In this document: in pieces, positions 25,907 to 32,788 of the stretch
Position numbering within the stretch: position 1 is the first letter of the stretch
Layout of the letters: every line of letters starts with the position of its first letter
Source: Chryseobacterium sp. JAH
Lineage (GTDB): Bacteria > Bacteroidota > Bacteroidia > Flavobacteriales > Weeksellaceae
DNA: 64,000 nucleotides
NCBI RefSeq assembly: GCF_001507335.1
Contig: NZ_LMAH01000006.1
Location: 224,087-288,086, forward strand
Direction: 5' to 3'
Program-made: the position numbers and the translations under genes
Notes under the pieces: model-generated
What the model was told of the DNA's origin: nothing
The model's input: only the letters and a program-made list of their open reading frames with translations
Database searches by the model: none

Positions 25907-25961
25907 GTAAGTACTTGTATAAAAGTAAGTACAAATATAACTTTGTTCTCAGAAATAACAA
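25907..25961. promoter_or_regulatory. Overlapping divergent promoters with a direct-repeat operator
   Basis: On + there are TTG (25915-25917) and TAACTTTG (25938-25945), 20 bases apart, firing into the oxidoreductase gene. On - there are CAA (25959-25961) and CAAATATA (25932-25939), 19 apart, read as TTG...TATATTTG into the HxlR gene. Two direct repeats GTAAGTAC (25907-25914 and 25925-25932) overlap both. These are a probable HxlR binding site that would shut both promoters. Confidence 0.65.
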
Positions 25962-25985
25962 CATAAAATTATAAAATATTCACTT

Positions 25986-26870
25986 ATGAAAATCATTATC
26001 ACAGGTTCCCTAGGGAACGTTGCAAAACCATTAGCTCAACAATTGATTGCTGAAGGCCATGACATTACCGTTATCAGCAGTAACGAGAACAAAAAATCAG
26101 AAATTGAATCTTTGGGTGCAAAAGCAGCAATCGGTTCCGTTACAGATATCGAATTTTTAAAAGAAACTTTTAAAGGTGTTGATTCGGTTTTCCTCATGAC
26201 TCCACCCATGATCGATGCAACAGATATCATAGAAAAGACAGTGAATGTCGGCAAAAAATATGCAGAAGCTGTTGCGAAAACCGGAGTCAAACGTTTGGTG
26301 ATGCTGAGCAGTGTAGGTGCAGATTCACCAACAGAAAACGGACCGATTGCCAGTCTTCATCACATCGAAAAAATATATGGTGATCTCGAAAATGTATCTT
26401 CTACTTTTCTGAGAGCGGGCTATTTTTATATTAATTTTTTCAATGATATTCCCGTGATTAAAAATGCAGGAATTATTGGAGCTAATTATTCTGCGGAGGT
26501 TAAAGTTCCTTTGGTTCATCCAAAAGATATTGCAAAAGCAGCTGCTCAAGAATTGGTAAAAACCTCATCTGATCAAAAAATCCGCTATGCGGTAAGCGAT
26601 AATCGTGAAGCGGGAGATTTTGCAAAAGTATTTGGCTCCGCAATCGGAAAGCCTGCTTTGCCTTGGATAGAATTTACTGATGAGCAGACTTTTGAAGGAA
26701 TTTCTCAAGCAGGGCTTCCTGAAGAAATGGCCAAACTCTATGAAGAAATGGGACGTGGCATCAGAAACGGTGTTGTACAAGAAGATTTCATCAAATATGG
26801 TTCACCAATTGATGGTGAGACAAAATTAGAGGAGTTTGCTAAGGAGTTTGCTCATCACTTTAATTCATAA
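25986..26870 (+). CDS. NmrA-like NAD(P)-binding oxidoreductase
   Basis: A 294-residue atypical short-chain dehydrogenase with the glycine-rich start IIITGSLGNVAKPLAQQLI, GVDSVFLMTPP, LVMLSSVGAD and LRAGYFYINFF. The classical YxxxK pair is not evident, as in NmrA/QorB-like proteins that bind NADP and reduce quinones or sense redox state. The divergent HxlR-type regulator suggests induction by an electrophile. A strong GC-rich hairpin follows the stop. Confidence 0.85.
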   Translation: MKIIITGSLGNVAKPLAQQLIAEGHDITVISSNENKKSEIESLGAKAAIGSVTDIEFLKETFKGVDSVFLMTPPMIDATDIIEKTVNVGKKYAEAVAKTGVKRLVMLSSVGADSPTENGPIASLHHIEKIYGDLENVSSTFLRAGYFYINFFNDIPVIKNAGIIGANYSAEVKVPLVHPKDIAKAAAQELVKTSSDQKIRYAVSDNREAGDFAKVFGSAIGKPALPWIEFTDEQTFEGISQAGLPEEMAKLYEEMGRGIRNGVVQEDFIKYGSPIDGETKLEEFAKEFAHHFNS

Positions 26871-26880
26871 TGTTTGAAAA

Positions 26881-26913
26881 TAGATTCGGCGGGCCTCTGG
26901 CCCGCCGAATCTA
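26881..26913. terminator. Perfect 15-bp GC-rich hairpin between convergent genes
   Basis: TAGATTCGGCGGGCC pairs perfectly with GGCCCGCCGAATCTA around a TCT loop. It is far richer in GC than its surroundings and has no T-run. It sits between the stops of the convergent oxidoreductase and phosphodiesterase genes, so a bidirectional terminator is the simplest reading. Confidence 0.55.
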
Positions 26914-26976
26914 TTCCTATGCTCTAATACGATTTTATCCTACACTAATTTTAGGTCGTCGCGTTGGGACTTTTCA

Positions 26977-28254
26977 TTATTTTTTTAATGTTTGTTTTAA
27001 TACTTTTAGTTTTCCGTCAATTCTATTTTCCAATTTCAAATTTAAAATTTGGGCAACAATCGGATAAACATTTACGTTTTCAAACTCGTCTATGATCAGG
27101 TTATTTTCAAATCCCGGCCCCCATGCGTAAAATGTTGCTTTCATTTCAGGAACTAAGTTCGGATCATAACCATGTTTTCCAACCGAAGTTTTTTGATTTT
27201 TCTCCAAAAAAACTTTCGGAGCTCTTGGGATCAAAAGAATTTGCCCTATCCTATGATAGCGGTCATCTCTCGTCGAAAAGTGCAAATATTTCGGAAGCTT
27301 TTTATCCAAATACACTTCATAATCATCAGTTTTAGTTGCTTTCAACTGTTTATATACAGATTTAACCTCATCAGGGTTTTTAACATATACCCTTACCAAA
27401 GTCTGAGAGTTATAAAAATCAAACCGGTCTTTATTGAATAATATTTCAGGAATCTCCAGAGGATTTCCACCGTCAACCTGAATCATTCCATGATCAGAAA
27501 CAAAAATAATGCTGACATTTTTCAAACCTAAATCATTTACTTTCTGAACCAGATTTCCAACCGCTTCATCAATCAACTGAACTGCCGCTTCAGTTTCCTT
27601 GGATTCAGGACCAAAATGATGTCCCGCTCCATCCACTTCAGGAAAATACATCGAAATAAAATGTGGTCTTTTATCTTCAGGAAGCTTGAGCCAGTTAATG
27701 ACTTTATCTACTTTGTCTGAAGGTTTAAATTTCTCATGATACGGATAATAATATGTCGGTCTTTTTCCTCCGGCATCACTTGCAGAACCTACCCATTGTA
27801 ACGAAGCAGTTATTAAACCTTGTTTTTCGGCCAATGTCCATAGAGGAATGCCACCATACCAACTACCATCTTCTGCATTTTCCTTTTTACTCATGGCATA
27901 GCTTTTCTTGGTTTTATAATCGTAAAAGAAATTATCCACCAAGCCATGATGAGAAGGATATAATCCGGTCATGAGACTCCAATGATTGGGAAAAGTAATA
28001 CTCGGATAACTTGGAGTCATGGCTTTTGCCTGAACACCTTCACCAGAATATTTTAAAAGATTTTGGGCATTGTATTTCTTAGCGTAATCATATCGGAAAC
28101 CGTCTGCAGAAATCATGATGACGTAAGGTTTTAACTTGGCCTCTTCGCTGTTAAATCGATTGGGACTAATAATCTGAGCAGTATCAATGATTGGTGTTTG
28201 TGCAAAACCGATTATTGAAATGAACAAGAATAAAAATTGAATTTTCAACTTCAT
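26977..28254 (-). CDS. Secreted alkaline-phosphatase-superfamily phosphodiesterase (NPP type)
   Basis: A 425-residue protein with signal peptide (KLKIQFLFLFISIIGFAQ). VIMISADGFRYDY holds the first metal-binding Asp, then SYPSITFPNHWSLMTG contains the threonine nucleophile, and metal ligands recur in PEVDGAGHHFGP, FVSDHGM and KHGYDP. This is the pattern of ectonucleotide pyrophosphatase/phosphodiesterases, which cut nucleotides or phospholipid head groups outside the inner membrane. Full length and intact. Confidence 0.9.
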   Translation of the reverse strand: MKLKIQFLFLFISIIGFAQTPIIDTAQIISPNRFNSEEAKLKPYVIMISADGFRYDYAKKYNAQNLLKYSGEGVQAKAMTPSYPSITFPNHWSLMTGLYPSHHGLVDNFFYDYKTKKSYAMSKKENAEDGSWYGGIPLWTLAEKQGLITASLQWVGSASDAGGKRPTYYYPYHEKFKPSDKVDKVINWLKLPEDKRPHFISMYFPEVDGAGHHFGPESKETEAAVQLIDEAVGNLVQKVNDLGLKNVSIIFVSDHGMIQVDGGNPLEIPEILFNKDRFDFYNSQTLVRVYVKNPDEVKSVYKQLKATKTDDYEVYLDKKLPKYLHFSTRDDRYHRIGQILLIPRAPKVFLEKNQKTSVGKHGYDPNLVPEMKATFYAWGPGFENNLIIDEFENVNVYPIVAQILNLKLENRIDGKLKVLKQTLKK

Positions 28255-28363
28255 CTGAAATTTTTGGCAAATTTAGCTTCTATAGCATATTAATGAAAGT
28301 TTTAGAAGTTAAAAAAACATTAAGATCTCTTTAATGAAATACTTTTATCATGATATTAAAACT

Positions 28364-28391
28364 AAAAAAAGCCACTTTCAGTGGCTTTCAA
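28364..28391 (-). terminator. Terminator of the barrel/cytochrome/DOMON operon
   Basis: AAAGCCACT and AGTGGCTTT form a perfect stem with a 3-base loop, and the minus strand continues into a T-run. It lies directly after the stop of the DOMON-like gene. Confidence 0.85.
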
Positions 28392-29150
28392 TTATTCTTT
28401 AATTAATTTTTCAAAAGATAAACTTCCATCATGTAAAGTCATTTCAAAATAATAACTTCCGGATTTCAGATCAGCAACATTAATGTTGTCACCTTCTAAT
28501 TTTACCGATCTTACTTTTCTTCCTGTAGATTCGTAGATGTCAATAGATTTTATTTTATCAGCATTTTTAAAACTTACCGTTTCTTTTGCAGGATTCGGGT
28601 AAATAACTACATTCTTACTTTCTGCCAATAGATCTTGCGTTGCTAATGATGCGGTTTTTGTTAAAGTTACATACCCTCTGTTTGTTCCTCCATGATATCC
28701 ACTTGAAAGAGCAGGGCCCGGTCCTTTAGCAAAGAAAATATTAATTGTCCCTGCGCTATTTGTAATCGCAGTATCACCAGCTCCACCAGCCAGTGATCTT
28801 GTTGCTACCACTGTTCTTATACCGGAAGCTATTACATTTGAAGTCTCAGTCCAATCTTGTGCAGCATCTGGAGTAGGAGAAGATCCCACTCCTACAAATG
28901 TATAATCTCTGCTGGGCGTAGAGTTATAAACGAATCCATCTTTTCCGCTTACCATACCTTCGCCCACATTTCCAAAACCTATTCCTAAGTATGCGTTATC
29001 ACTTCCTGTAAGTGTAATCGTAGCTAAAGTTGGTGTTGTATCAATCTTTACAGTCATTCCGGTTGACCCAAGAATTACTGTACCTGTACTAAACTGTGCG
29101 CTGACCGTTGTTGCCAGAGCTAAGCTTGAAATAAGTAATAATTTTTTCAT
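28392..29150 (-). CDS. DOMON-like secreted protein with T9SS sorting domain
   Basis: A 252-residue protein with signal peptide (KKLLLISSLALATTVSAQ). Residues ~25-165 look like a DOMON domain: YLGIGFGNVGEGMVSGKDGF with a Met, and a C-terminal SSGYHGGTNRGYVTL with a His. Met and His in these places bind haem b in cytochrome-type DOMON proteins. Residues ~175-252 are a type A C-terminal sorting domain (VVIYPNPAKETVSFKN, LKSGSYYFEM), so it would be moved by type IX secretion to the cell surface. Last gene of the operon; it starts 3 bases after the ankyrin gene. The DOMON call is by eye. Confidence 0.7.
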   Translation of the reverse strand: MKKLLLISSLALATTVSAQFSTGTVILGSTGMTVKIDTTPTLATITLTGSDNAYLGIGFGNVGEGMVSGKDGFVYNSTPSRDYTFVGVGSSPTPDAAQDWTETSNVIASGIRTVVATRSLAGGAGDTAITNSAGTINIFFAKGPGPALSSGYHGGTNRGYVTLTKTASLATQDLLAESKNVVIYPNPAKETVSFKNADKIKSIDIYESTGRKVRSVKLEGDNINVADLKSGSYYFEMTLHDGSLSFEKLIKE

Positions 29151-29153
29151 ATT

Positions 29154-29681
29154 TTAATTTTTTAAGAGGTTGATGATTTCTTTATTGTCTGTTTTTAATG
29201 CATATTCAAAAGGAGTCATTCCCATCGAATCTTTTTGGGTTTTATCAGCTTTATATTTCAATAATATTTCCACTAATTCTTTGTTTCCTGATTTTACCGC
29301 CCACAATAATGGTGTTGTTCCTGTAGCATCTGCAATATTTGGATCGGCATTTTTCTTGAGTAAATGTTCTACGAGATCTTTATTATATTGTATAGAAAGA
29401 CCTGCCAAGGCAGTTCCTTCATTACTTTTATAATTCACATCTTTCACATGATCAATGAGAAACTCAGCGACTTCTTTATTTCCGCGGTAACAAGCTAAAA
29501 TCAGAGTTGAAAAACCTCTTTCATTGGTCTCATTGATGACATTGGGATTTTTTTTCATCGCTTCTTTCATTTCAGCGACAGTTCCGCTTCTTGCAATATC
29601 AAAAACAGATTTTGCTTTTCCCTGGGCTGATAGTAAAGAAAAACCAAGTACACATATCGTCATTAAAATTATCTTTCTCAT
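29154..29681 (-). CDS. Periplasmic ankyrin-repeat protein
   Basis: A 175-residue protein with signal peptide (RKIILMTICVLGFSLLSAQ) and about four ankyrin repeats: NERGFSTLILACYRGNKEVA, then GTALAGLSIQYNKDLVEHLL, GTTPLLWAVKSGNKELVEIL and GMTPFEYALKTDNKEIINLL. It must act outside the cytoplasm as a protein-binding scaffold. Its ATG overlaps the YceI stop (ATGA), so translation is coupled. Secreted ankyrin proteins beside haem enzymes are known elsewhere (for example AnkB with catalase in Pseudomonas), which fits the haem-rich neighbours. Confidence 0.85.
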   Translation of the reverse strand: MRKIILMTICVLGFSLLSAQGKAKSVFDIARSGTVAEMKEAMKKNPNVINETNERGFSTLILACYRGNKEVAEFLIDHVKDVNYKSNEGTALAGLSIQYNKDLVEHLLKKNADPNIADATGTTPLLWAVKSGNKELVEILLKYKADKTQKDSMGMTPFEYALKTDNKEIINLLKN

Positions 29682-30223
29682 TGTTTTACAAGGGTATAAT
29701 TGTATTCTACATTTACATTTTCAGCCACTTTCTTCATGACCATTTTCGGAATGGTGACCCGAAAATCTGCCGGTCTTGCTACAAAACCTCCCTCCATATA
29801 GATTTTCCCGTCTTTCATGGAAATGGTTGCAATAGAAGATACTGCCTTATCTACACCATGAAAATTCAATGTTCCCTGAATGGTATACTTTTGCGGATTA
29901 GCACTGAGTTTCGTTTTATCGAAACCCTGAATTTTTCCCTTGAATGTCGTCTTAGGATATTTTGCAGTTTCGGCATAGCTTTCATTAAAGTGTTCTTCCA
30001 TCAGTTTAACCTTAAAATGAAAATTCTTCACCGCTGAAACCGAAGCAATTTCGCCAGTATCAGAATTGAGAATCACCGTATTGTTGTTGTCCTGTGCAAA
30101 TACATCTTCAAATAAAGGAACAGAAGCTTCAAATGTTACTTTTCCTGTTTTGGAACTGTACTTTTGAGCTAACGCCATGTTTCCAAACAATATTGAAAAC
30201 ATTATTATTGTTAATTTTTTCAT
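29678..30223 (-). CDS. YceI-family periplasmic lipid-binding protein
   Basis: A 181-residue protein from ATG 30223; the longer frame to 30265 overlaps the cytochrome gene and hides the signal peptide (KKLTIIMFSILFGNMALAQ). The mature part is a YceI lipocalin-like barrel: GKVTFEASVPLFEDVFAQ, YPKTTFKGKIQGF, YTIQGTLNFHGVDK and FRVTIPKMV. YceI proteins carry isoprenoid chains such as polyprenyl quinones in a closed cavity. In this operon it could carry a quinone to the cytochromes; that is inference. It overlaps the ankyrin gene by four bases. Confidence 0.88.
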   Translation of the reverse strand: MKKLTIIMFSILFGNMALAQKYSSKTGKVTFEASVPLFEDVFAQDNNNTVILNSDTGEIASVSAVKNFHFKVKLMEEHFNESYAETAKYPKTTFKGKIQGFDKTKLSANPQKYTIQGTLNFHGVDKAVSSIATISMKDGKIYMEGGFVARPADFRVTIPKMVMKKVAENVNVEYNYTLVKQ

Positions 30224-30234
30224 TTTTTTTAAAT

Positions 30235-30585
30235 TTAATTTTCTACAAGACCGTCTGCTTTCCATTTGATGAAAGTATTAATCTGGCTAGCAGATAATGA
30301 TCCTCCCTGCGGCATTTTTTGAGGATCCCCGGCAGGCCTTTGTATTCTGTCTAAAATATTGTCTATATTATTCTTTACCTGACTATAATTCGTCCACGGT
30401 TGGAACGACGCTGGTCCTCCCGCAGAATGACATGATATACAATTGGCATTAATAATCGGTTTAATATCTGTTTCGTACCGTACAGTTTGTGCAATAGGTG
30501 TCTTGTCTGAAATCTCTTCATAAGTTCTGCTTTCGCATGACGAAATGAAAAGAATAAGACCCGATATGTAAATTATTTTTTTCAT
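30235..30585 (-). CDS. c-type cytochrome lipoprotein
   Basis: A 116-residue protein starting at ATG 30585, directly after the barrel gene; longer upstream frames overlap that gene and are rejected. Lipoprotein signal KKIIYISGLILFISSCES (Cys17), then one haem-binding motif CISCH at 49-53 and a probable axial Met in QKMPQGG (Met91). It is therefore a small monohaem cytochrome anchored in the envelope, resembling cytochrome-like domains of the Planctomycete/Bacteroidota type. The flanking genes suggest electron transfer in a surface or periplasmic redox complex. Confidence 0.85.
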   Translation of the reverse strand: MKKIIYISGLILFISSCESRTYEEISDKTPIAQTVRYETDIKPIINANCISCHSAGGPASFQPWTNYSQVKNNIDNILDRIQRPAGDPQKMPQGGSLSASQINTFIKWKADGLVEN

Positions 30586-30586
30586 T

Positions 30587-31426
30587 TTAAAATACTCTGT
30601 AAAGATTAAACCCAAAAAAAATCTGTCCTTTATCCCATTTTCCTGTTGCATTCGTAAGATATCCGATATCGGAATTGAGTTGAGAATTACTGAATAACAG
30701 CTGGAATACATGCCCTCCTGTTTCGATATCCATTCCCAATGAGAGTGGATTTTTGTAGAAACTGTGATTATCAAAATTCACAAAGTATTCTGCATTAATC
30801 GAAATCCTTTTAGAGATTTTGTAGCGGGCTCCCAATCCTGCCAAAAACTGATCGCTGTTTTGAATAGCAGGATCATAAAGATTTTTGTGCACATAAGACG
30901 GACTTAACTGCAGAGAAAAACCATCGCTGAATCGTCGTGAAATGAGCGCCTGAGTTAGATAAGAAAGCCTGTCGCCAAACTGAAGATTCGGATAGTTATC
31001 CTTATCTAAATCAGTATTCATAGCCATTACATTGTACCCTACAATTTCTACCGGAAAATCTTCGTTTTGTTTCAGAAGCTTATATTTGGCTCCAAACTCA
31101 AACGTTTTCATGTTGGTTTCCCTTGAAAGGCTTAATGATAATCCGTCGGTCACTCCATAGATTACCCCTAATTTTGTAGAAGCATCATCGAGCCCGAAAA
31201 AATTTTTAAATCCGGTGCTTACATCACCAAACCTGTGTGCGACAACAATGTACCATTCTTTCTTTGCAGTCAGCTTTGTAGACTGCCCCGTGACGATCTG
31301 TAATGCCTTGAATGCCGGCGGGTTGTTTTCTGTTGTTGTGAGAGTGTCAATATCTTTCAGCAAATCTTCCTGAGAAAAGGCAAGAATTGAGGTAAACATC
31401 GACAAAAATAATAGAGTTTTTGTCAT
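30587..31426 (-). CDS. DUF5777-type outer-membrane beta-barrel protein
   Basis: A 279-residue protein with signal peptide (TKTLLFLSMFTSILAFSQ), a threonine-rich linker, IVTGQSTKLTAKKEWYIVVAHRFGDV, and many amphipathic strands ending in GFNLYRVF. The WYIVVAHRFG...FFGLDDASTKLGV segment is characteristic of DUF5777 barrels of Bacteroidota. First gene of a five-gene minus-strand operon; its stop lies one base before the cytochrome ATG. It might be the outer-membrane channel of the redox system. Confidence 0.82.
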   Translation of the reverse strand: MTKTLLFLSMFTSILAFSQEDLLKDIDTLTTTENNPPAFKALQIVTGQSTKLTAKKEWYIVVAHRFGDVSTGFKNFFGLDDASTKLGVIYGVTDGLSLSLSRETNMKTFEFGAKYKLLKQNEDFPVEIVGYNVMAMNTDLDKDNYPNLQFGDRLSYLTQALISRRFSDGFSLQLSPSYVHKNLYDPAIQNSDQFLAGLGARYKISKRISINAEYFVNFDNHSFYKNPLSLGMDIETGGHVFQLLFSNSQLNSDIGYLTNATGKWDKGQIFFGFNLYRVF

Positions 31427-31548
31427 ATAAATTTTAATTAAAATTATATAACAAACTTAGAGAGTAATGCTTTTAAAAGTGTGTGACAAAAGTCACCGAT
31501 GGAATTGTTTTTATCAATGGAAAGTATATAAGTTTATAAAACATTTTA

Positions 31549-32196
31549 TTAGATATGACTAACATTTTTATTTTCGGGAATTCTTATACCTTCCTTGCTT
31601 TGTAAAATTTCACCTTCATTTTCTATTTTTTTCAAAACACGGCTTACGACCTCTCTTGATGTACCAAGATTGGTAGCAATTTCGCGGTGGGTTAATTTGA
31701 TGGGGTGGTCACCTTTTAAGTCAATCTGATGTTTGATATAACTGAGAATTCTCTTATCCAGTTTATGAAATACAGCTTCGTTGACCATATTCATAACATC
31801 TGAAAAACGTTTATCGTACTCCTGATAAAACAATCTGTTTATTGCAGGAAACTGAATCAACCAATCATGCATTACGGAAACAGGTATAAGTAAAACCTCC
31901 GAATCTTCTTCTGCAACTGCATAAATGCGGCTTATGTGATCTGAGAAGATAGAGGAAAATGTCATCAGACAGCTATCATTTTCTCTGACATAGTAGTAGA
32001 TAAGTTCTCGACCATCATTTAATGTAAATACCCGTATTGAACCTTTGATTAGAAATGGCACAAATTTATTTTTTTGTCCTTCTCTGATTACTTCAGTTTT
32101 CGCTTTTACCGTGTTGACAATAGCATGTTTATTGATCTCTTTTAAGAAATCATCACCTAAAAAGCCGAATTTATTAAAAATAAAATCAAAATTCAT
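31549..32196 (-). CDS. Crp/Fnr-family transcriptional regulator
   Basis: A 215-residue regulator: cyclic-nucleotide-binding-type sensor (EVIREGQKNKFVPFLIKGSI, GRELIYYYVRENDSCLMTF), a dimer helix, and a C-terminal winged helix with LTHREIATNLGTSREVVSRV. No Fnr-type N-terminal cysteine cluster is present, so it is not an oxygen-sensing Fe-S protein of the classic kind. It lies 122 bases upstream of the barrel/cytochrome operon in the same direction and is the obvious candidate regulator of it. A TATCTTTG -7-like element is upstream at 32224-32231. Confidence 0.88.
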   Translation of the reverse strand: MNFDFIFNKFGFLGDDFLKEINKHAIVNTVKAKTEVIREGQKNKFVPFLIKGSIRVFTLNDGRELIYYYVRENDSCLMTFSSIFSDHISRIYAVAEEDSEVLLIPVSVMHDWLIQFPAINRLFYQEYDKRFSDVMNMVNEAVFHKLDKRILSYIKHQIDLKGDHPIKLTHREIATNLGTSREVVSRVLKKIENEGEILQSKEGIRIPENKNVSHI

Positions 32197-32345
32197 CGTA
32201 CACGTTATAATATTTTAACGTAACAAAGATATAAATTTGAACTGTTCTTAATTATAAATATACTGTATAAAAGCTTATTTTGACCCATTCTTAATTATGG
32301 AATACACCAAATGAGAAAATAATAATATAAATAGTATGACAAAAA

Positions 32346-32376
32346 GAAATGCCCCAACTTTCGCTGGGGCATTCTT
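32346..32376 (-). terminator. Terminator downstream of the DUF3467 gene
   Basis: AATGCCCCA and TGGGGCATT pair around a 7-base loop; on the minus strand a T-rich stretch follows. It probably ends the rpoBC-DUF3467 transcript. Confidence 0.8.
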
Positions 32377-32396
32377 AATATATTTTTGAGAAAATC

Positions 32397-32705
32397 TTAC
32401 GCTTGTACGTTGTTTCCACCTAATACGAAAGGCTCAACTTCTTTGATTTCTCCAAACTGCTGCTCATAGTTTGTGATGTTTTGCTGAAGAGCTGTAAGAA
32501 CTCTTTTCGCGTGAAGTGGAGCAAGAATTACTCTTGAACGCACGTTCGCTTGTTGTACACCTGGCATAAGCTGGATGAAATCTACTACAAACTCTGATGG
32601 AGAATGGTTTACTAAAGCAAGGTTACAATAAACCCCTGAAGCTACCATTTCGTTCAATTGAATGTTGATGTTGTTTGGATCGTTGTTTTGGTTTTGGTTG
32701 TCCAT
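32397..32705 (-). CDS. DUF3467 family protein
   Basis: A 102-residue cytosolic protein with the DUF3467 core GVYCNLALVNHSPSEFVVDF, then MPGVQQANVRSRVILAP and HAKRVLTALQQNI. Function unknown in general. It lies 83 bases downstream of rpoC, and this position after rpoC, with a terminator behind it, suggests co-transcription with RNA polymerase genes. Confidence 0.88.
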   Translation of the reverse strand: MDNQNQNNDPNNINIQLNEMVASGVYCNLALVNHSPSEFVVDFIQLMPGVQQANVRSRVILAPLHAKRVLTALQQNITNYEQQFGEIKEVEPFVLGGNNVQA

Positions 32706-32788
32706 TATTTTTGTTTAAGTTTTATGTTTAAATAATTCAAGGCTCAAAAATAAATTAAATCTTTGAACCTTGAACATTAAATTTTGAA

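Noticed and set aside
30586..30774. Long N-terminal extension of the cytochrome gene
   Set aside because: It overlaps the barrel gene and hides a perfect lipoprotein signal that begins at 30585.
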